Of a stretch of 64,000 nt of DNA, positions 8,961 to 18,356 are shown piece by piece (within the stretch, counting starts at the first letter, position 1; every line of letters starts with the position of its first letter). Where the stretch lies: assembly GCA_045602925.1 (NCBI GenBank), contig JAZSCN010000027.1, positions 1 to 64,000 on the forward strand, read 5' to 3'. Origin of the DNA: UBA7477 sp045602925 (GTDB lineage: Bacteria > Bacillota > Clostridia > Oscillospirales > Ruminococcaceae). The notes beneath the pieces were generated by a model. The model did no database searches, was not told the origin of the DNA, and saw only the letters and a program-made list of their open reading frames with translations. Position numbers and translations under genes: made by a program.

Positions 8961-10736
8961 TTAGTTGTCAGGCAGCTGATACTTCAAGAGCAGCTTTGAT
9001 GCACTGATGATAGTGCGATTAGCCTTTTCGAGAGTTTTAGAGATAGTTTCGTTATCGTAGTTGCCCATCATTTCCTTAGCCTGGGTGAAGGTATTTCTTC
9101 CGAGCTCAATCTGGTGGTCGAAGATGCCTTCAAGTCGCTTAACCGACTTAGCTTCGAGGTCCTGATAAGCTGCCTTGATATCCTTGACTGTATTATTTCT
9201 GATATCGTCATAGTTTTCAAGGGCAATATCTATGATATCTGTTCTCTTTTTCTTCTTCAAGATATTCTTGAAGGATGTCATTGTACCTGATGGGAAGGTT
9301 TCACTTGTGCCTGTCTGTGCGACATTCATAACAGAGTGTGCAACCTTCTTCTTTACGTCGCTTAAAATTCTGTCAACAGAATTAGACTGTGACACAACTG
9401 CGAGGTCAGAGATACCGAGCTTTCTGGCGAGCTGGTCGCTGATTCTTTCTACAAGCTCATTCATTCTGCTGCTATGGATTTCGAGGCAGGTTCTATAGGC
9501 TTCGCCAACCTTATCCATAAGGTATGAATAGAAGTACTTTTCAACATCTTCGGCTGCGATATCGTTCTCAGACTCGGTTGGTCTGCATTCGAGCACGCTT
9601 TCTCTTAGCTTTGCAAAGAACTCGTACATCCACACTTCAGCTTCCTGCTGCATTTCAAGGATATTGAGGTGAACCTCAGGCTTCTTGGCTTCGAGGAAGG
9701 TATTGATTGTGCTACACTGCTCCTCGAACTCGGCAGTCATATTCTCAAATCTTCTCTGGTCGAGAGTTGACATATCCGAGAAGATATGGATTTTAGCGTG
9801 AGTTTCTCTGAGCATCTGGTCGAGCATAGAGAGGACTCTTTTCTTTCTGATGATATCCTTCTGGAGAATAATATCTCTCTTTAATGAAACCTCAAACTTT
9901 AAGAACTCGGTTTCATAGTAATCTGCAAAATCCTTCTTACCGCCACTAGGAATCCCTGCTTTTCTACGGAATTCTTCCTCGGCACTTATGCCGTATACAA
10001 ACGCATTAGGAACGATAGCTTCGCTCTTTTGCGAAATTCTCGCCATAATTTTTTCTACGTCTTCTCTTGTGCTAAGGGCATCAACCATATTAACAAGCAC
10101 ATACAGCATACCGAATCTTTGTGGCTGGATATGGCTTGCGAGGTAGAGCTGTTCGCTTTCAGAGAATGGCAGGAGTGCGCTTGCTACATAGATAATAGCG
10201 TCGGCATTCATAAGGTAGCTATTAACCTGCTCGTCGAGGTCCTCGATATCCGAAAGACCCGGTGTATCGACGATTCTGATTTCCTTGAGGATTGGGGCAT
10301 TATCCCTGATATCAAGGTGGTCAATCGGAGCTGCGAGTGTCGGCATAAGCTCCTCGAGCTTTTCTCTTGTAATTTCGTCCTTAGTGAGCTTTACACGGTC
10401 GCCGTTCTTGAGCACTGCATTTATGCTCGGTGAACCGTATGAAATTTCATTAATTGTATAAGTTTCAGGGGCGATATTTACAGGTGCCAGGCTCCTACCC
10501 AAGAGGGCATTGATTATTGTACTCTTACCTCTCTTAAAGTCGCCCAAGATAACGAGTGTAAACGGCTCGTCGCATCTTCTCTTAATGAGGGCGTCCCACA
10601 CGTCGAGGCCTTCTGCGAATTCTTCGCCTAATATTTCAGAGAGTTCCTTATTATCGATAAGCTCTGTAAGGCAGCTTCTTACAACGGCGATGTCCTCTTC
10701 TGCGGACTTATAAATTGTATTTTTTAAATCCATCAT
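8961..10736 (-). CDS. Dynamin-like GTPase (second of the cassette)
   Basis: A 591-residue dynamin-family GTPase. G1 is GDFKRGKS at residues 65-72, the switch-I threonine lies in PETYTINE (about 90-97), G3 is DTPGL at about 157-161, and a G4-like NMVD follows LYVL. The C-terminal two thirds are helical with long charged stretches, as in the stalk of bacterial dynamin-like proteins; I see no convincing membrane hairpin, unlike its partner at 11789-13930. Its ATG directly follows the stop codon of the M48-like gene (TAAATG), so the two are translationally coupled. The substrate or membrane is unknown. Confidence 0.85.
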   Translation of the reverse strand: MMDLKNTIYKSAEEDIAVVRSCLTELIDNKELSEILGEEFAEGLDVWDALIKRRCDEPFTLVILGDFKRGKSTIINALLGRSLAPVNIAPETYTINEISYGSPSINAVLKNGDRVKLTKDEITREKLEELMPTLAAPIDHLDIRDNAPILKEIRIVDTPGLSDIEDLDEQVNSYLMNADAIIYVASALLPFSESEQLYLASHIQPQRFGMLYVLVNMVDALSTREDVEKIMARISQKSEAIVPNAFVYGISAEEEFRRKAGIPSGGKKDFADYYETEFLKFEVSLKRDIILQKDIIRKKRVLSMLDQMLRETHAKIHIFSDMSTLDQRRFENMTAEFEEQCSTINTFLEAKKPEVHLNILEMQQEAEVWMYEFFAKLRESVLECRPTESENDIAAEDVEKYFYSYLMDKVGEAYRTCLEIHSSRMNELVERISDQLARKLGISDLAVVSQSNSVDRILSDVKKKVAHSVMNVAQTGTSETFPSGTMTSFKNILKKKKRTDIIDIALENYDDIRNNTVKDIKAAYQDLEAKSVKRLEGIFDHQIELGRNTFTQAKEMMGNYDNETISKTLEKANRTIISASKLLLKYQLPDN

Positions 10737-11747
10737 TTACACCCCCGCAGTTGAAGTTCCGAGGATAAAGTTACAACGAACGTCACAAAGCTGGCCGTTA
10801 ATAACGTTAAGTCCCTCGCTTGAAAGCTCGCTTCTCCAATTATAGAGAAGGTCGCAATTTAAGAATTCCACGGCGGCAAGTATTCTCTTCTCGTCGTCGG
10901 TTGCATCTCTATTAACTCTGATATCTCTTGCAGATGAATAGTGTATTCCCTGTGCCATATTTACGATACGCTCAAAGTCTAAGTCCTTCATTGTACGGCT
11001 ATAGAAATCGAGGTATCCCTTAGCGTATAGTCCTGCGATTATCTCAGCATATCTTTCCGGCTCGTCGCAGCATATCATACCTGCTCTATCGGCAGTAACG
11101 TCGGCAAGCTTCACCCACTGAGCGAGGGTATAAAGAAGCTGGTTGCTTACAGGTAATTTATATGACTGCTCGACAGGAATAAAGCCTCTCTTATCGCAGT
11201 TAAAGTATTTATATGCTAGATTATATGTGCAGTGGTGGTTCTGGATACGTCCACACTCACTACCTATGAGCACCTGAAGCTCATCTTTATCGCACATATC
11301 TATGAGAGCCTTTGTTATAACGATACAAGGCTCGATAATATCGCTGGCAATTGAATAGATTATCTTCTTATCGATATCGTCTCTTACGAATACAGTTGGC
11401 AGATTAAGCTCAAGTCTTGATGCACAAAGCTTAGCAATTTCGTACACCTCAGGATACTTAAGCGAGCCTGCCTGATTGACCTTAAGAAACAGAAGCTTGG
11501 CTTCTTCAGTTACGTCCTGCGAGTTAATTGCCTTAGCGAGCTTTGACCAACCGGAAAGACCGGTTATCTTCTGTCTAAGGGCAAAATCTGCATCAAATGC
11601 GTAGTCGAGGACTCCCTCTACAACGTGGTTACTAAATGAACGTGTATATGCAAGCAGGTACGAGCGAAAGCTCGTGTCTATCTTAAGAAGCGGGTTTTTT
11701 GCGTCACCCTCTGATTCAATAGCGAACTTGCTGAAAGAATCAATCAT
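10737..11747 (-). CDS. M48-like pseudopeptidase between two dynamins
   Basis: A 336-residue protein that resembles the catalytic domain of M48 (HtpX/Ste24-like) metallopeptidases. The block DELQVLIGSECGRIQNHH (about 155-172) aligns with the family's ELxxVLGHELGHIxxGH, and LADVTADRAGM (about 214-224) aligns with SELTADRAG. Both zinc histidines are replaced (HELGH becomes SECGR) and the third ligand Glu is Asp, so zinc proteolysis is very unlikely; only the central Glu remains. No clear membrane helix is visible. AGGAGG lies six bases before the ATG. It is locked between two dynamin genes, suggesting a structural or regulatory role with them (inference). Confidence 0.72.
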   Translation of the reverse strand: MIDSFSKFAIESEGDAKNPLLKIDTSFRSYLLAYTRSFSNHVVEGVLDYAFDADFALRQKITGLSGWSKLAKAINSQDVTEEAKLLFLKVNQAGSLKYPEVYEIAKLCASRLELNLPTVFVRDDIDKKIIYSIASDIIEPCIVITKALIDMCDKDELQVLIGSECGRIQNHHCTYNLAYKYFNCDKRGFIPVEQSYKLPVSNQLLYTLAQWVKLADVTADRAGMICCDEPERYAEIIAGLYAKGYLDFYSRTMKDLDFERIVNMAQGIHYSSARDIRVNRDATDDEKRILAAVEFLNCDLLYNWRSELSSEGLNVINGQLCDVRCNFILGTSTAGV

Positions 11748-11788
11748 TGATGGTTTCCTCCTACTCTATATATTTCTTCTTAGGAAGT

Positions 11789-13930
11789 TTACTCCTTTAT
11801 CTCCTTGTTCTCTGCTTCAGGCACAGCTTCCGGAGTCTTTGCGACCTCTGCTTCTGCTGCTCCTGCATCCTCCATTACCTTTTCGGCTTCTCCTGAGAGT
11901 GCCTTATGGAGAATATAAGCATCGGCGAGAATGTTACTTGTATGAGCAACGATTCCCTGGAGTCTTTCCTTTTCCTTTTCAGAAACCATTTTCTTTTCCA
12001 TCTTAAGCTGATTTAAGTTGTTGAGGGTTTTCTGAGTATCCTTAAGTATGATTTCAGTTTCTTCTTCAATCTTGTTCTTGAGGCTTTCGAACGCTGTGAA
12101 TACCTGCTGACGAACGGTTTCGGAGAAGTCGGTAGTAAGCTTCATTTCGTGGAACTGCTTTCTTACCTGAGTCTTGAAATCAGACTTATACTTTTCAATT
12201 CTTTCCTGTGCGAGGAACTTATCTACGGCAAACTTTCCTGTAAATGTTCCTGCGAGGCCTGCAAATGCGATTACGAAAAGTGTAATTGGCGAGAAGGCTG
12301 CTGCGATACCGAGGGCTGCTGTTGCATACTGTGCTGCAAAGAATGTGGTATAGAAGCTTGCTGCACCTGTAACACCACCGAGGAGTGCGCCCTTGATACC
12401 TGCTTCTCTAAAGCCGATAAACAGTGCGCCGATACCTGAAGCACCGATTGCAGAGCCGATAAGCTTATCTACAGAGCCACCGCTGTTATTAACCTTTTCG
12501 TCGATATTAAACATCTGCTGAATCTTAGTAACATTACGGAAGAATTCATCTTCGAATGACTGGAGCCTTTCAGCCTCATCGCTTAAAGCGACGTTGATAG
12601 AATTCTGAATCTGTTCACAGATAAGCTGAGCTCTGGTTTCGATGCTCTCACGAATCTTATCTGTAAGCTTGCCGTGAACGACCTTTAGCTTATCACGCTT
12701 TAGGTCATTAGGGTTAATTGGGTAGGCGTCGATAACCTGCATTGCAGTAGCTTCCATCTGTGACCAATAGTCCTCGAGGAGTGGACGCAGACCGTCATAA
12801 ACCTGATTAGCAGCGTCGTTAATCTTAACGAACTCTGCTCTCTTTTTATTTCTGATTTCTTCAATTTCTTCGATAGCGCTCTTATAGCGTACCATAAACT
12901 CGTCGTTTTCCATCATAAGGGCATTCTTACGGAGTGCTACAGAGTTAAGCACCTCTGTACCGCTATTGATGAGCTTATTAGCTATAATCTGGAGAGTGAT
13001 TGTACCTCTCTCCTTAGTGAGCATATTTTCAAGGACATTCTCGAACTGGAGAAAGTTACTTTCCTCGAGCATCTGCTGGTCGCCGTTCATCTTAGCGATA
13101 AGTGCTTTCTTAGCGTACACACCGATAACCTTTGGCACGCCAATCTTTCTCTGGTATACGGCGAATTCCTTGGAATCCTCGCCCATAACCTTCTTTGCCT
13201 TATCCATAACGTACTTTTCAATTCTTGTACGAACGGTATCGACGATTCTATCCTCGTCCTCCTTGCCGAAGGTGCCGAAGCAGTTAACGATAAAGATAAT
13301 TCTTCCAACGTCAGAGGAGAGCATCTTCTTTTCAAGAAACTCCTTTTCAAACTGAGAGAATGGAGAATTAGCGCTTATAACGAATACTGCTGCGTCGATT
13401 TCCGGCAGAATTGAAAGAGTAACGTTAGTCATCTGCTCGTCGTCGTTAAGGCCCGGGGTATCGATGATATCTACATTATTCTTACAGAATTCTGTATCGT
13501 AATAAACTGTAGCTTCCTTGACAGTTTCAGCCTTCTGCTCAGACTCAAAGGTGAGCTTTGTTACATAGTCCTGGAGATTGCTGATAGGAACTTTTTCGCA
13601 GTTACCGTCCTTATACTCAACAGACACATAAGGTGTATCGTTATATGTAACTCTATTGAGAGTTGCTGTTGCAGGAAGAACGTCGGCAGGCAGAATCTCC
13701 TGACCTAAGAGAGCGTTGATGAGGGTACTCTTACCTCTCTTGAATTCTCCGACGATAGCTACCTCGAAGTGCTCATCGGCAACCTTGTCGATAGTATCAC
13801 GGATAGACACAGCGGTATTTGTGAGTGACAAATCATAGCTGTATTCCAAAAGCTCATGAAGCTTTTTAGAGAGATTTTCGACAGTTTCTCTGTACGCTGA
13901 GTAGCTTCCGTAATTAAGCAGTTTATCCAT
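11789..13930 (-). CDS. Dynamin-like GTPase with membrane hairpin (first of the cassette)
   Basis: A 713-residue bacterial dynamin-like protein. G1 is GEFKRGKS at residues 61-68, the switch-I region is PATATLNRV, and G3 is DTPGL at 157-161. After a long helical stalk comes a Gly/Ala-rich hydrophobic region (about residues 490-565, including GALFIGFREAGIKGALLGGV and LFVIAFAGLAGTFTGKF), which is a plausible membrane-inserting paddle. A second coiled coil and an Ala/Glu-rich tail end the protein. It is the first gene of the cassette and has AAGGGG 11 bases ahead of the ATG. Expected role: membrane remodelling, fusion or repair; the actual target is unknown. Confidence 0.87.
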   Translation of the reverse strand: MDKLLNYGSYSAYRETVENLSKKLHELLEYSYDLSLTNTAVSIRDTIDKVADEHFEVAIVGEFKRGKSTLINALLGQEILPADVLPATATLNRVTYNDTPYVSVEYKDGNCEKVPISNLQDYVTKLTFESEQKAETVKEATVYYDTEFCKNNVDIIDTPGLNDDEQMTNVTLSILPEIDAAVFVISANSPFSQFEKEFLEKKMLSSDVGRIIFIVNCFGTFGKEDEDRIVDTVRTRIEKYVMDKAKKVMGEDSKEFAVYQRKIGVPKVIGVYAKKALIAKMNGDQQMLEESNFLQFENVLENMLTKERGTITLQIIANKLINSGTEVLNSVALRKNALMMENDEFMVRYKSAIEEIEEIRNKKRAEFVKINDAANQVYDGLRPLLEDYWSQMEATAMQVIDAYPINPNDLKRDKLKVVHGKLTDKIRESIETRAQLICEQIQNSINVALSDEAERLQSFEDEFFRNVTKIQQMFNIDEKVNNSGGSVDKLIGSAIGASGIGALFIGFREAGIKGALLGGVTGAASFYTTFFAAQYATAALGIAAAFSPITLFVIAFAGLAGTFTGKFAVDKFLAQERIEKYKSDFKTQVRKQFHEMKLTTDFSETVRQQVFTAFESLKNKIEEETEIILKDTQKTLNNLNQLKMEKKMVSEKEKERLQGIVAHTSNILADAYILHKALSGEAEKVMEDAGAAEAEVAKTPEAVPEAENKEIKE

Positions 13931-14014
13931 TTGTTTTTCAGCCCCTTGAACAAAAATTTGTTAGTTTATTAAAAAGCAATATACTTTAAGACACAAGATA
14001 TAGTATACTAATTT

Positions 14015-14044
14015 ATTATACCATACGCCTTGCACATTCGTCAA
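14015..14044 (-). promoter_or_regulatory. Promoter of the dynamin cassette
   Basis: On the minus strand, TTGACG (14039-14044), an 18-base spacer and a perfect TATAAT (14015-14020) lie about 85 bases ahead of the first dynamin gene. This suggests constitutive sigma-A transcription of the three-gene unit. Confidence 0.72.
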
Positions 14045-14125
14045 TATATTTATTTAATTTTTCGCCTATGTTTTCATAGAAATATGAACCTATTTTTTGT
14101 GCAACTTTTCAAATGTTTTACATAC

Positions 14126-14164
14126 AAAAAGGCTGTGCGGGAGACTTTCGCCTCGCACACAGCC
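14126..14164 (-). terminator. Terminator of the pot operon
   Basis: On the minus strand a GC-rich hairpin built on GGCTGTG/CACAGCC is followed directly by TTTTTG. It lies just downstream of the potD stop codon. Confidence 0.82.
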
Positions 14165-14173
14165 AATCGTACA

Positions 14174-15451
14174 CTAAAATATATCCTTTTTATTCTTGAT
14201 ATGACGTCTTATAAGTATAACTACTACTGCCAAGAGGCAGGCAACAAGGAACGCCGGCATAAGCCAACGGCTTGTAGTTTCGTCCTCGGCAGACTTCATC
14301 TGAGTCCACAAATCCTGCATGGTTTTGCTAGCCTCATCTGAGAGGTTAACGAATACGGTCATATTCTCCTTGACCTCGTCGCTTGGGTAAGAAACAGGGT
14401 CGTTTTGGACTTCTTCGTCGAGCATTTCGTAGGCAGCACTATGTGGAGTTGAGTAGCAGATATAGTCGATATTTGCGTATGCTATATCAGGCTCGCACAT
14501 AAAGTTTATAAACATCTCGGCAGCTTCCTTCTGCTTTGAAGAAGAAGGAATACACATAGCGTCTACAAACAGGTTTGTACCACTTTTCGGTACGACGAAG
14601 CCTAAATCCTCGTTTTCCTCCATAATCATGAGGGCGTCGCCTGCATAATAAGGAGCGATAAGGGCATCGGAAGCGCCCATCTTATCAAAGATTTCGTCCA
14701 TTACATACGCTTGGACAACCTTCTTTTGCTCCTTGAGGAGCTCTGATGCTTCCTCCAGCTGCTTTTCATCCTCGGTATTGATAGAATAGCCGAGCATAAT
14801 TTCAGCGATTGCGAATGCGTCACGAGGGTTATCGAACATAAGTATCTGGTCGGCGTAGTCCTCATTCCAGAGGATATCCCAATCGATATCTTCCGGTGCG
14901 ATATCGACAACGGTTGTATCATAGATGATACCTACTGTACCCCATGTATAAGGCACTGAATACTCGTTGTTAGGGTCGTACTCGAGGTTTCTGAAGTCGT
15001 CCATTATATACTTATAGTTCGGGATATTATCCATATTGATTTTCTGGACCATACCCTCTTTAATCATCTTACTAATCATATAGTCAGATGGGATAATTAT
15101 ATCGTAGCTTACTCCGCCACCCTTAAGCTTTGCATAAAGCTCCTCGTTGGTAGCGAATGTGGTATAATTGACCTTAATACCGGTAAGGTCTTCAAACTCG
15201 GTAAGGATATCGAGGGTTCCCTCGTCCTCGCCTATACAGATATACTCGCCCCAGTTATAGATATTGATTTCAATATCGTCGCCCTTAAAGCGTGTATAGT
15301 ATTCCTCATCGGCGATTGTGAGAGTCTGCTCTGCTATCTCTTCGTCGTCTTCTCCTGCTTCGTCATCAGAGCTAGCACAGCCTGTCATGCTGCCGACAAA
15401 CAGCATACCACACAAAAGCAGTGAGGCTATTTTCTTTCTTGAAGCTATCAT
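14174..15451 (-). CDS. potD: Spermidine/putrescine-binding lipoprotein PotD with C-terminal membrane helix
   Basis: This is the extracellular polyamine-binding component of a PotABCD ABC importer. A lipoprotein signal (residues 1-25, lipobox GSMTGC) is followed by an acidic linker and a type II periplasmic-binding fold with conserved PotD segments (INIYNWGEYI, YDIIIPSDYMI, EYSVPYTWGTVGIIYD). At 425 residues it is longer than usual. The extra length includes a C-terminal hydrophobic helix, about residues 395-412, followed by basic residues (RRHIKNKK), so the protein may be anchored at both ends. Its start overlaps the potC stop by four bases. Confidence 0.93.
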   Translation of the reverse strand: MIASRKKIASLLLCGMLFVGSMTGCASSDDEAGEDDEEIAEQTLTIADEEYYTRFKGDDIEINIYNWGEYICIGEDEGTLDILTEFEDLTGIKVNYTTFATNEELYAKLKGGGVSYDIIIPSDYMISKMIKEGMVQKINMDNIPNYKYIMDDFRNLEYDPNNEYSVPYTWGTVGIIYDTTVVDIAPEDIDWDILWNEDYADQILMFDNPRDAFAIAEIMLGYSINTEDEKQLEEASELLKEQKKVVQAYVMDEIFDKMGASDALIAPYYAGDALMIMEENEDLGFVVPKSGTNLFVDAMCIPSSSKQKEAAEMFINFMCEPDIAYANIDYICYSTPHSAAYEMLDEEVQNDPVSYPSDEVKENMTVFVNLSDEASKTMQDLWTQMKSAEDETTSRWLMPAFLVACLLAVVVILIRRHIKNKKDIF

Positions 15452-16260
15452 TCTCTCACGCCTCCTTTATAAGAAGCGTTACGCTTAGCAGCTCTGTTCT
15501 CAATAACATTCTTGACAATGAGCACGACAACAACGACCACAAAGATAATTGTTGAGAGCGCGTTGATTTCAGGCGAAACCTTACGTCTTGTCATAGAATA
15601 GATTGTGATAGGGAGAGTCTGCGAAGTAGAGCCACTGGTAAAGTAGCTTATTACAAAATCGTCGAGCGAATATGTAAACGCCATAAGGAAGCCACTTATG
15701 ATACCTGGCATAATTTCAGGAAGGATAACCTTTCTGAAGGCTTTTACGGGGCTACAGCCCAAATCCTGTGCTGCCTCGTAGAGATGCGGGTCCATTTGCT
15801 TGAACTTCGGCATAATATTGAGTATTACATACGGCACGTCGAATGTAATATGTGCGATAAGCAGTGTTACAAAGCCGAATTCGAGGTTCATTCTTGCGGC
15901 AAAGAACACGAACAAAAGCATAAGCGATACACCTGTTACGATTTCAGGGTTAATAATCGGCATATTCGTAACATTGAGCACAACTGTCTTTGGAACCTTT
16001 CTCATACTATTTATACCGATTGCGGCAAGTGTACCCAAAATAGTTGAGATTACGCTTGCTAAAACTGCGATAATGATAGTGTTTATGAGTGAAGAAATGA
16101 TAATCTTATTGTGGAACAGCTTCTCGTACCAATCGAGTGTAAAGCCCGAGAACACGCTTCGGCTCTTTGTTTCATTAAAAGAGAACACGATAAGCACGAA
16201 GATTGGCACATACAAGAATGCGAGGACAATTCCGATATAGATTTTACTTAATCTTTTCAT
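15448..16260 (-). CDS. potC: Spermidine/putrescine ABC transporter permease PotC
   Basis: One of the two membrane permeases of the polyamine importer; 270 residues with about six transmembrane helices. The cytoplasmic EAA-type loop EAAQDLGCSPVKAFRKVILP, which docks with the PotA ATPase, is present at about residues 170-190. Its ATG has an adequate ribosome site and lies 12 bases after potB; it overlaps potD by four bases. It is full length. Confidence 0.95.
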   Translation of the reverse strand: MKRLSKIYIGIVLAFLYVPIFVLIVFSFNETKSRSVFSGFTLDWYEKLFHNKIIISSLINTIIIAVLASVISTILGTLAAIGINSMRKVPKTVVLNVTNMPIINPEIVTGVSLMLLFVFFAARMNLEFGFVTLLIAHITFDVPYVILNIMPKFKQMDPHLYEAAQDLGCSPVKAFRKVILPEIMPGIISGFLMAFTYSLDDFVISYFTSGSTSQTLPITIYSMTRRKVSPEINALSTIIFVVVVVVLIVKNVIENRAAKRNASYKGGVRE

Positions 16261-16272
16261 CTTCTGCCCTCC

Positions 16273-17082
16273 TTATATGAGCACCTGGTCATCAGGGCTA
16301 AACTGGTTCATAATTGTCATTATGAGCAGTATGATAACCATAAGCACGAGCGAGATTGCTGCACCCAGATGCGGGTTATAGGAGTTGCCTAAAAACTGCA
16401 TTTCGATAAGGTCACCGATGAGCAGGTTAGAGCCACCGCCGAGCATTCTTGAGATGATGAATGTAGAAATTGCCGGTACGAAAACCATAGTAATACCCGA
16501 GGTAATACCCGGTAGACTGAGCGGAATAACTACTCTTGTTATAACCTTTCTTGAATTACAACCGAGGTCTGATGCTGCTTCTATAACGCTCTTGTCAATC
16601 TTCTCCATAACAGAGTATAGTGGCAAAATCATAAACGGCAGGTAGTTATAGACCATGCCGAGCACGACTGCGCCCGAGGTATTTATGAGCTTATATGGGC
16701 CAAGTCCAATCATACCGAGAAGATTATTGATGATACCGTTATTACCAAGCAGAGTCATCCATGCATATGTTCTCAAGAGGAAGTTCATCCACATAGGGAG
16801 CATAACAATCAAAAGCATTGTAGACTGCTTATGCTTCTCCATTCGAGAGAGTGAATATGCGAGTGGGTACGCAATAACCAGGCATATTACGGTTGCTATA
16901 AGGGCAAGCCAGATTGAACGCACAAAGATATTTGCATACTGACCTACCTCAGAGATATTCTGAATAGTCCATTCTCCGTCAGCTGTTCTGAATGCAAAGT
17001 ATGCTACCATAATGAGTGGCACGAGTATAAATACGAGCATCCATACCAGATACGGAACAGAAAATATTTTAAGCTGCTTCAA
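16273..17082 (-). CDS. potB: Spermidine/putrescine ABC transporter permease PotB
   Basis: The partner permease of PotC, 269 residues with about six transmembrane helices and the docking loop EAASDLGCNSRKVITRVVIP at about 165-185. It lies four bases after the potA stop region. PotB and PotC form the transmembrane channel that receives polyamine from PotD. Confidence 0.95.
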   Translation of the reverse strand: MKQLKIFSVPYLVWMLVFILVPLIMVAYFAFRTADGEWTIQNISEVGQYANIFVRSIWLALIATVICLVIAYPLAYSLSRMEKHKQSTMLLIVMLPMWMNFLLRTYAWMTLLGNNGIINNLLGMIGLGPYKLINTSGAVVLGMVYNYLPFMILPLYSVMEKIDKSVIEAASDLGCNSRKVITRVVIPLSLPGITSGITMVFVPAISTFIISRMLGGGSNLLIGDLIEMQFLGNSYNPHLGAAISLVLMVIILLIMTIMNQFSPDDQVLI

Positions 17083-17086
17083 CGTC

Positions 17087-18133
17087 TTAGTCCTCCTGTG
17101 TCTTCTTCATAATATGGATATCATAAGGGTCAAAGTCCATACCTATCATAGCACCGACAGGCTCGGCCTTTGTGGAATGAATCATCCACTTATGGTCAAC
17201 ACCGTCCACTACCATTTCGTAGTGAACGCCCTTGAAAACTACAGACTCAACAATACCTGTGAGCTTTGCTTTTTCTGCAGGGATAACCTTTACGTCTTCA
17301 GGTCTTATTACTACATCGACAGTTTCGTTAGGTGAAAAGCCCTTGTCGACACATTCAAAGCGTCTGCCGGTGAACTCGACAACGCAGTCTTCAGGCATAC
17401 AGCCGTTTACTATATTACTTTCACCGATAAAGTCGGCAACAAAGGCATTTACAGGCTCGTTATAAATATCCGTAGGAGAGCCGACCTGCTGGATAACGCC
17501 GTTATTCATAACGACTACGGTATCCGACATTGTGAGGGCTTCCTCCTGGTCGTGTGTTACATACACGAAAGTGAGCTCCAATGCCTGCTGGATTTTTCTA
17601 AGCTCTGTCTGCATTTCCTTACGGAGCTTTAGGTCAAGGGCGCCGAGTGGTTCGTCGAGAAGAAGAACCTTAGGATGATTTACGAGGGCTCTGGCGATAG
17701 CAACTCTCTGCTGCTGTCCACCTGAGAGTCTGTTTACAGACCTTTTCTCAAAGCCCTTGAGGTTTACGAGCTCGAGCATTTCACCTACTCTGTTTAAAAT
17801 CTCCTTTTCAGAAACCTTCTTTACTCTAAGACCAAAGGCGATATTTTCATAAACATTAAGGTGTGGGAACAGTGCGTATCTTTGGAACACTGTATTTACA
17901 TTTCTCTTGTGTGGAGGAAGGTCGTTTATTCTTTCTCCATCAAACATAATGTCACCACTTGTAGGCTCTAAAAAGCCTGCAATAATTCGAAGGGTAGTAG
18001 TTTTTCCACAGCCTGACGGGCCAAGCAGTGTAACGAACTCCTTATCCTTTATATCAAGACTGATATTTTTAAGAATCTGTTCTCCATCTTCAAACTCTAC
18101 AACAATATTCTTAAGGCTTACAATATTATCCAT
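17087..18133 (-). CDS. potA: Spermidine/putrescine ABC transporter ATPase PotA
   Basis: The ATP-hydrolysing component of the polyamine importer, 348 residues. Walker A GPSGCGKTT is at about residues 38-46, the signature LSGGQQQRVAIARAL at about 137-151, Walker B VLLLDEPLGALD just after, and the switch His in VTHDQEEA. A C-terminal TOBE-type domain (about 240-340) ends the protein. It is the first gene of the operon potA-potB-potC-potD. Confidence 0.96.
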   Translation of the reverse strand: MDNIVSLKNIVVEFEDGEQILKNISLDIKDKEFVTLLGPSGCGKTTTLRIIAGFLEPTSGDIMFDGERINDLPPHKRNVNTVFQRYALFPHLNVYENIAFGLRVKKVSEKEILNRVGEMLELVNLKGFEKRSVNRLSGGQQQRVAIARALVNHPKVLLLDEPLGALDLKLRKEMQTELRKIQQALELTFVYVTHDQEEALTMSDTVVVMNNGVIQQVGSPTDIYNEPVNAFVADFIGESNIVNGCMPEDCVVEFTGRRFECVDKGFSPNETVDVVIRPEDVKVIPAEKAKLTGIVESVVFKGVHYEMVVDGVDHKWMIHSTKAEPVGAMIGMDFDPYDIHIMKKTQED

Positions 18134-18244
18134 ATCCCAACAATCCTTTCATTTACGAGCCGACAGAAGCGATTTTGCGATAACGCAGACCTCATACTTC
18201 CCATAGCAAAAAGATTTTGTGGCGAAAAATCCCACAATATCTTT

Positions 18245-18273
18245 AATATACAGATTGCACCCCCATTTGTCAA
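18245..18273 (-). promoter_or_regulatory. Promoter of the pot operon
   Basis: Minus-strand TTGACA (18268-18273), 17-base spacer and TATATT (18245-18250), about 110 bases ahead of potA. Confidence 0.75.
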
Positions 18274-18315
18274 TACTTTTAGACGAATTTCGACATTTTA
18301 ACATACACAAATTTT

Positions 18316-18347
18316 AAGCGCCGACCTGTTTTACACGTCGACGCTTT
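18316..18347 (-). terminator. Terminator of the LTA-synthase gene
   Basis: A ten-bp stem (AAGCGTCGAC with GTCGGCGCTT, one G-T pair) lies ten bases beyond the stop codon of the gene at 18357. The T tract behind it is weak, so efficiency is uncertain. Confidence 0.6.
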
Positions 18348-18356
18348 ATTCTAATC

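Noticed and set aside
12149..12439. Cysteine-rich 96-codon plus-strand ORF, looking like a metallothionein-type protein
   Set aside because: It lies antisense to the dynamin gene; the Cys codons are the reverse complement of Gly/Ala codons in the membrane hairpin and stalk. There is no ribosome site or promoter.
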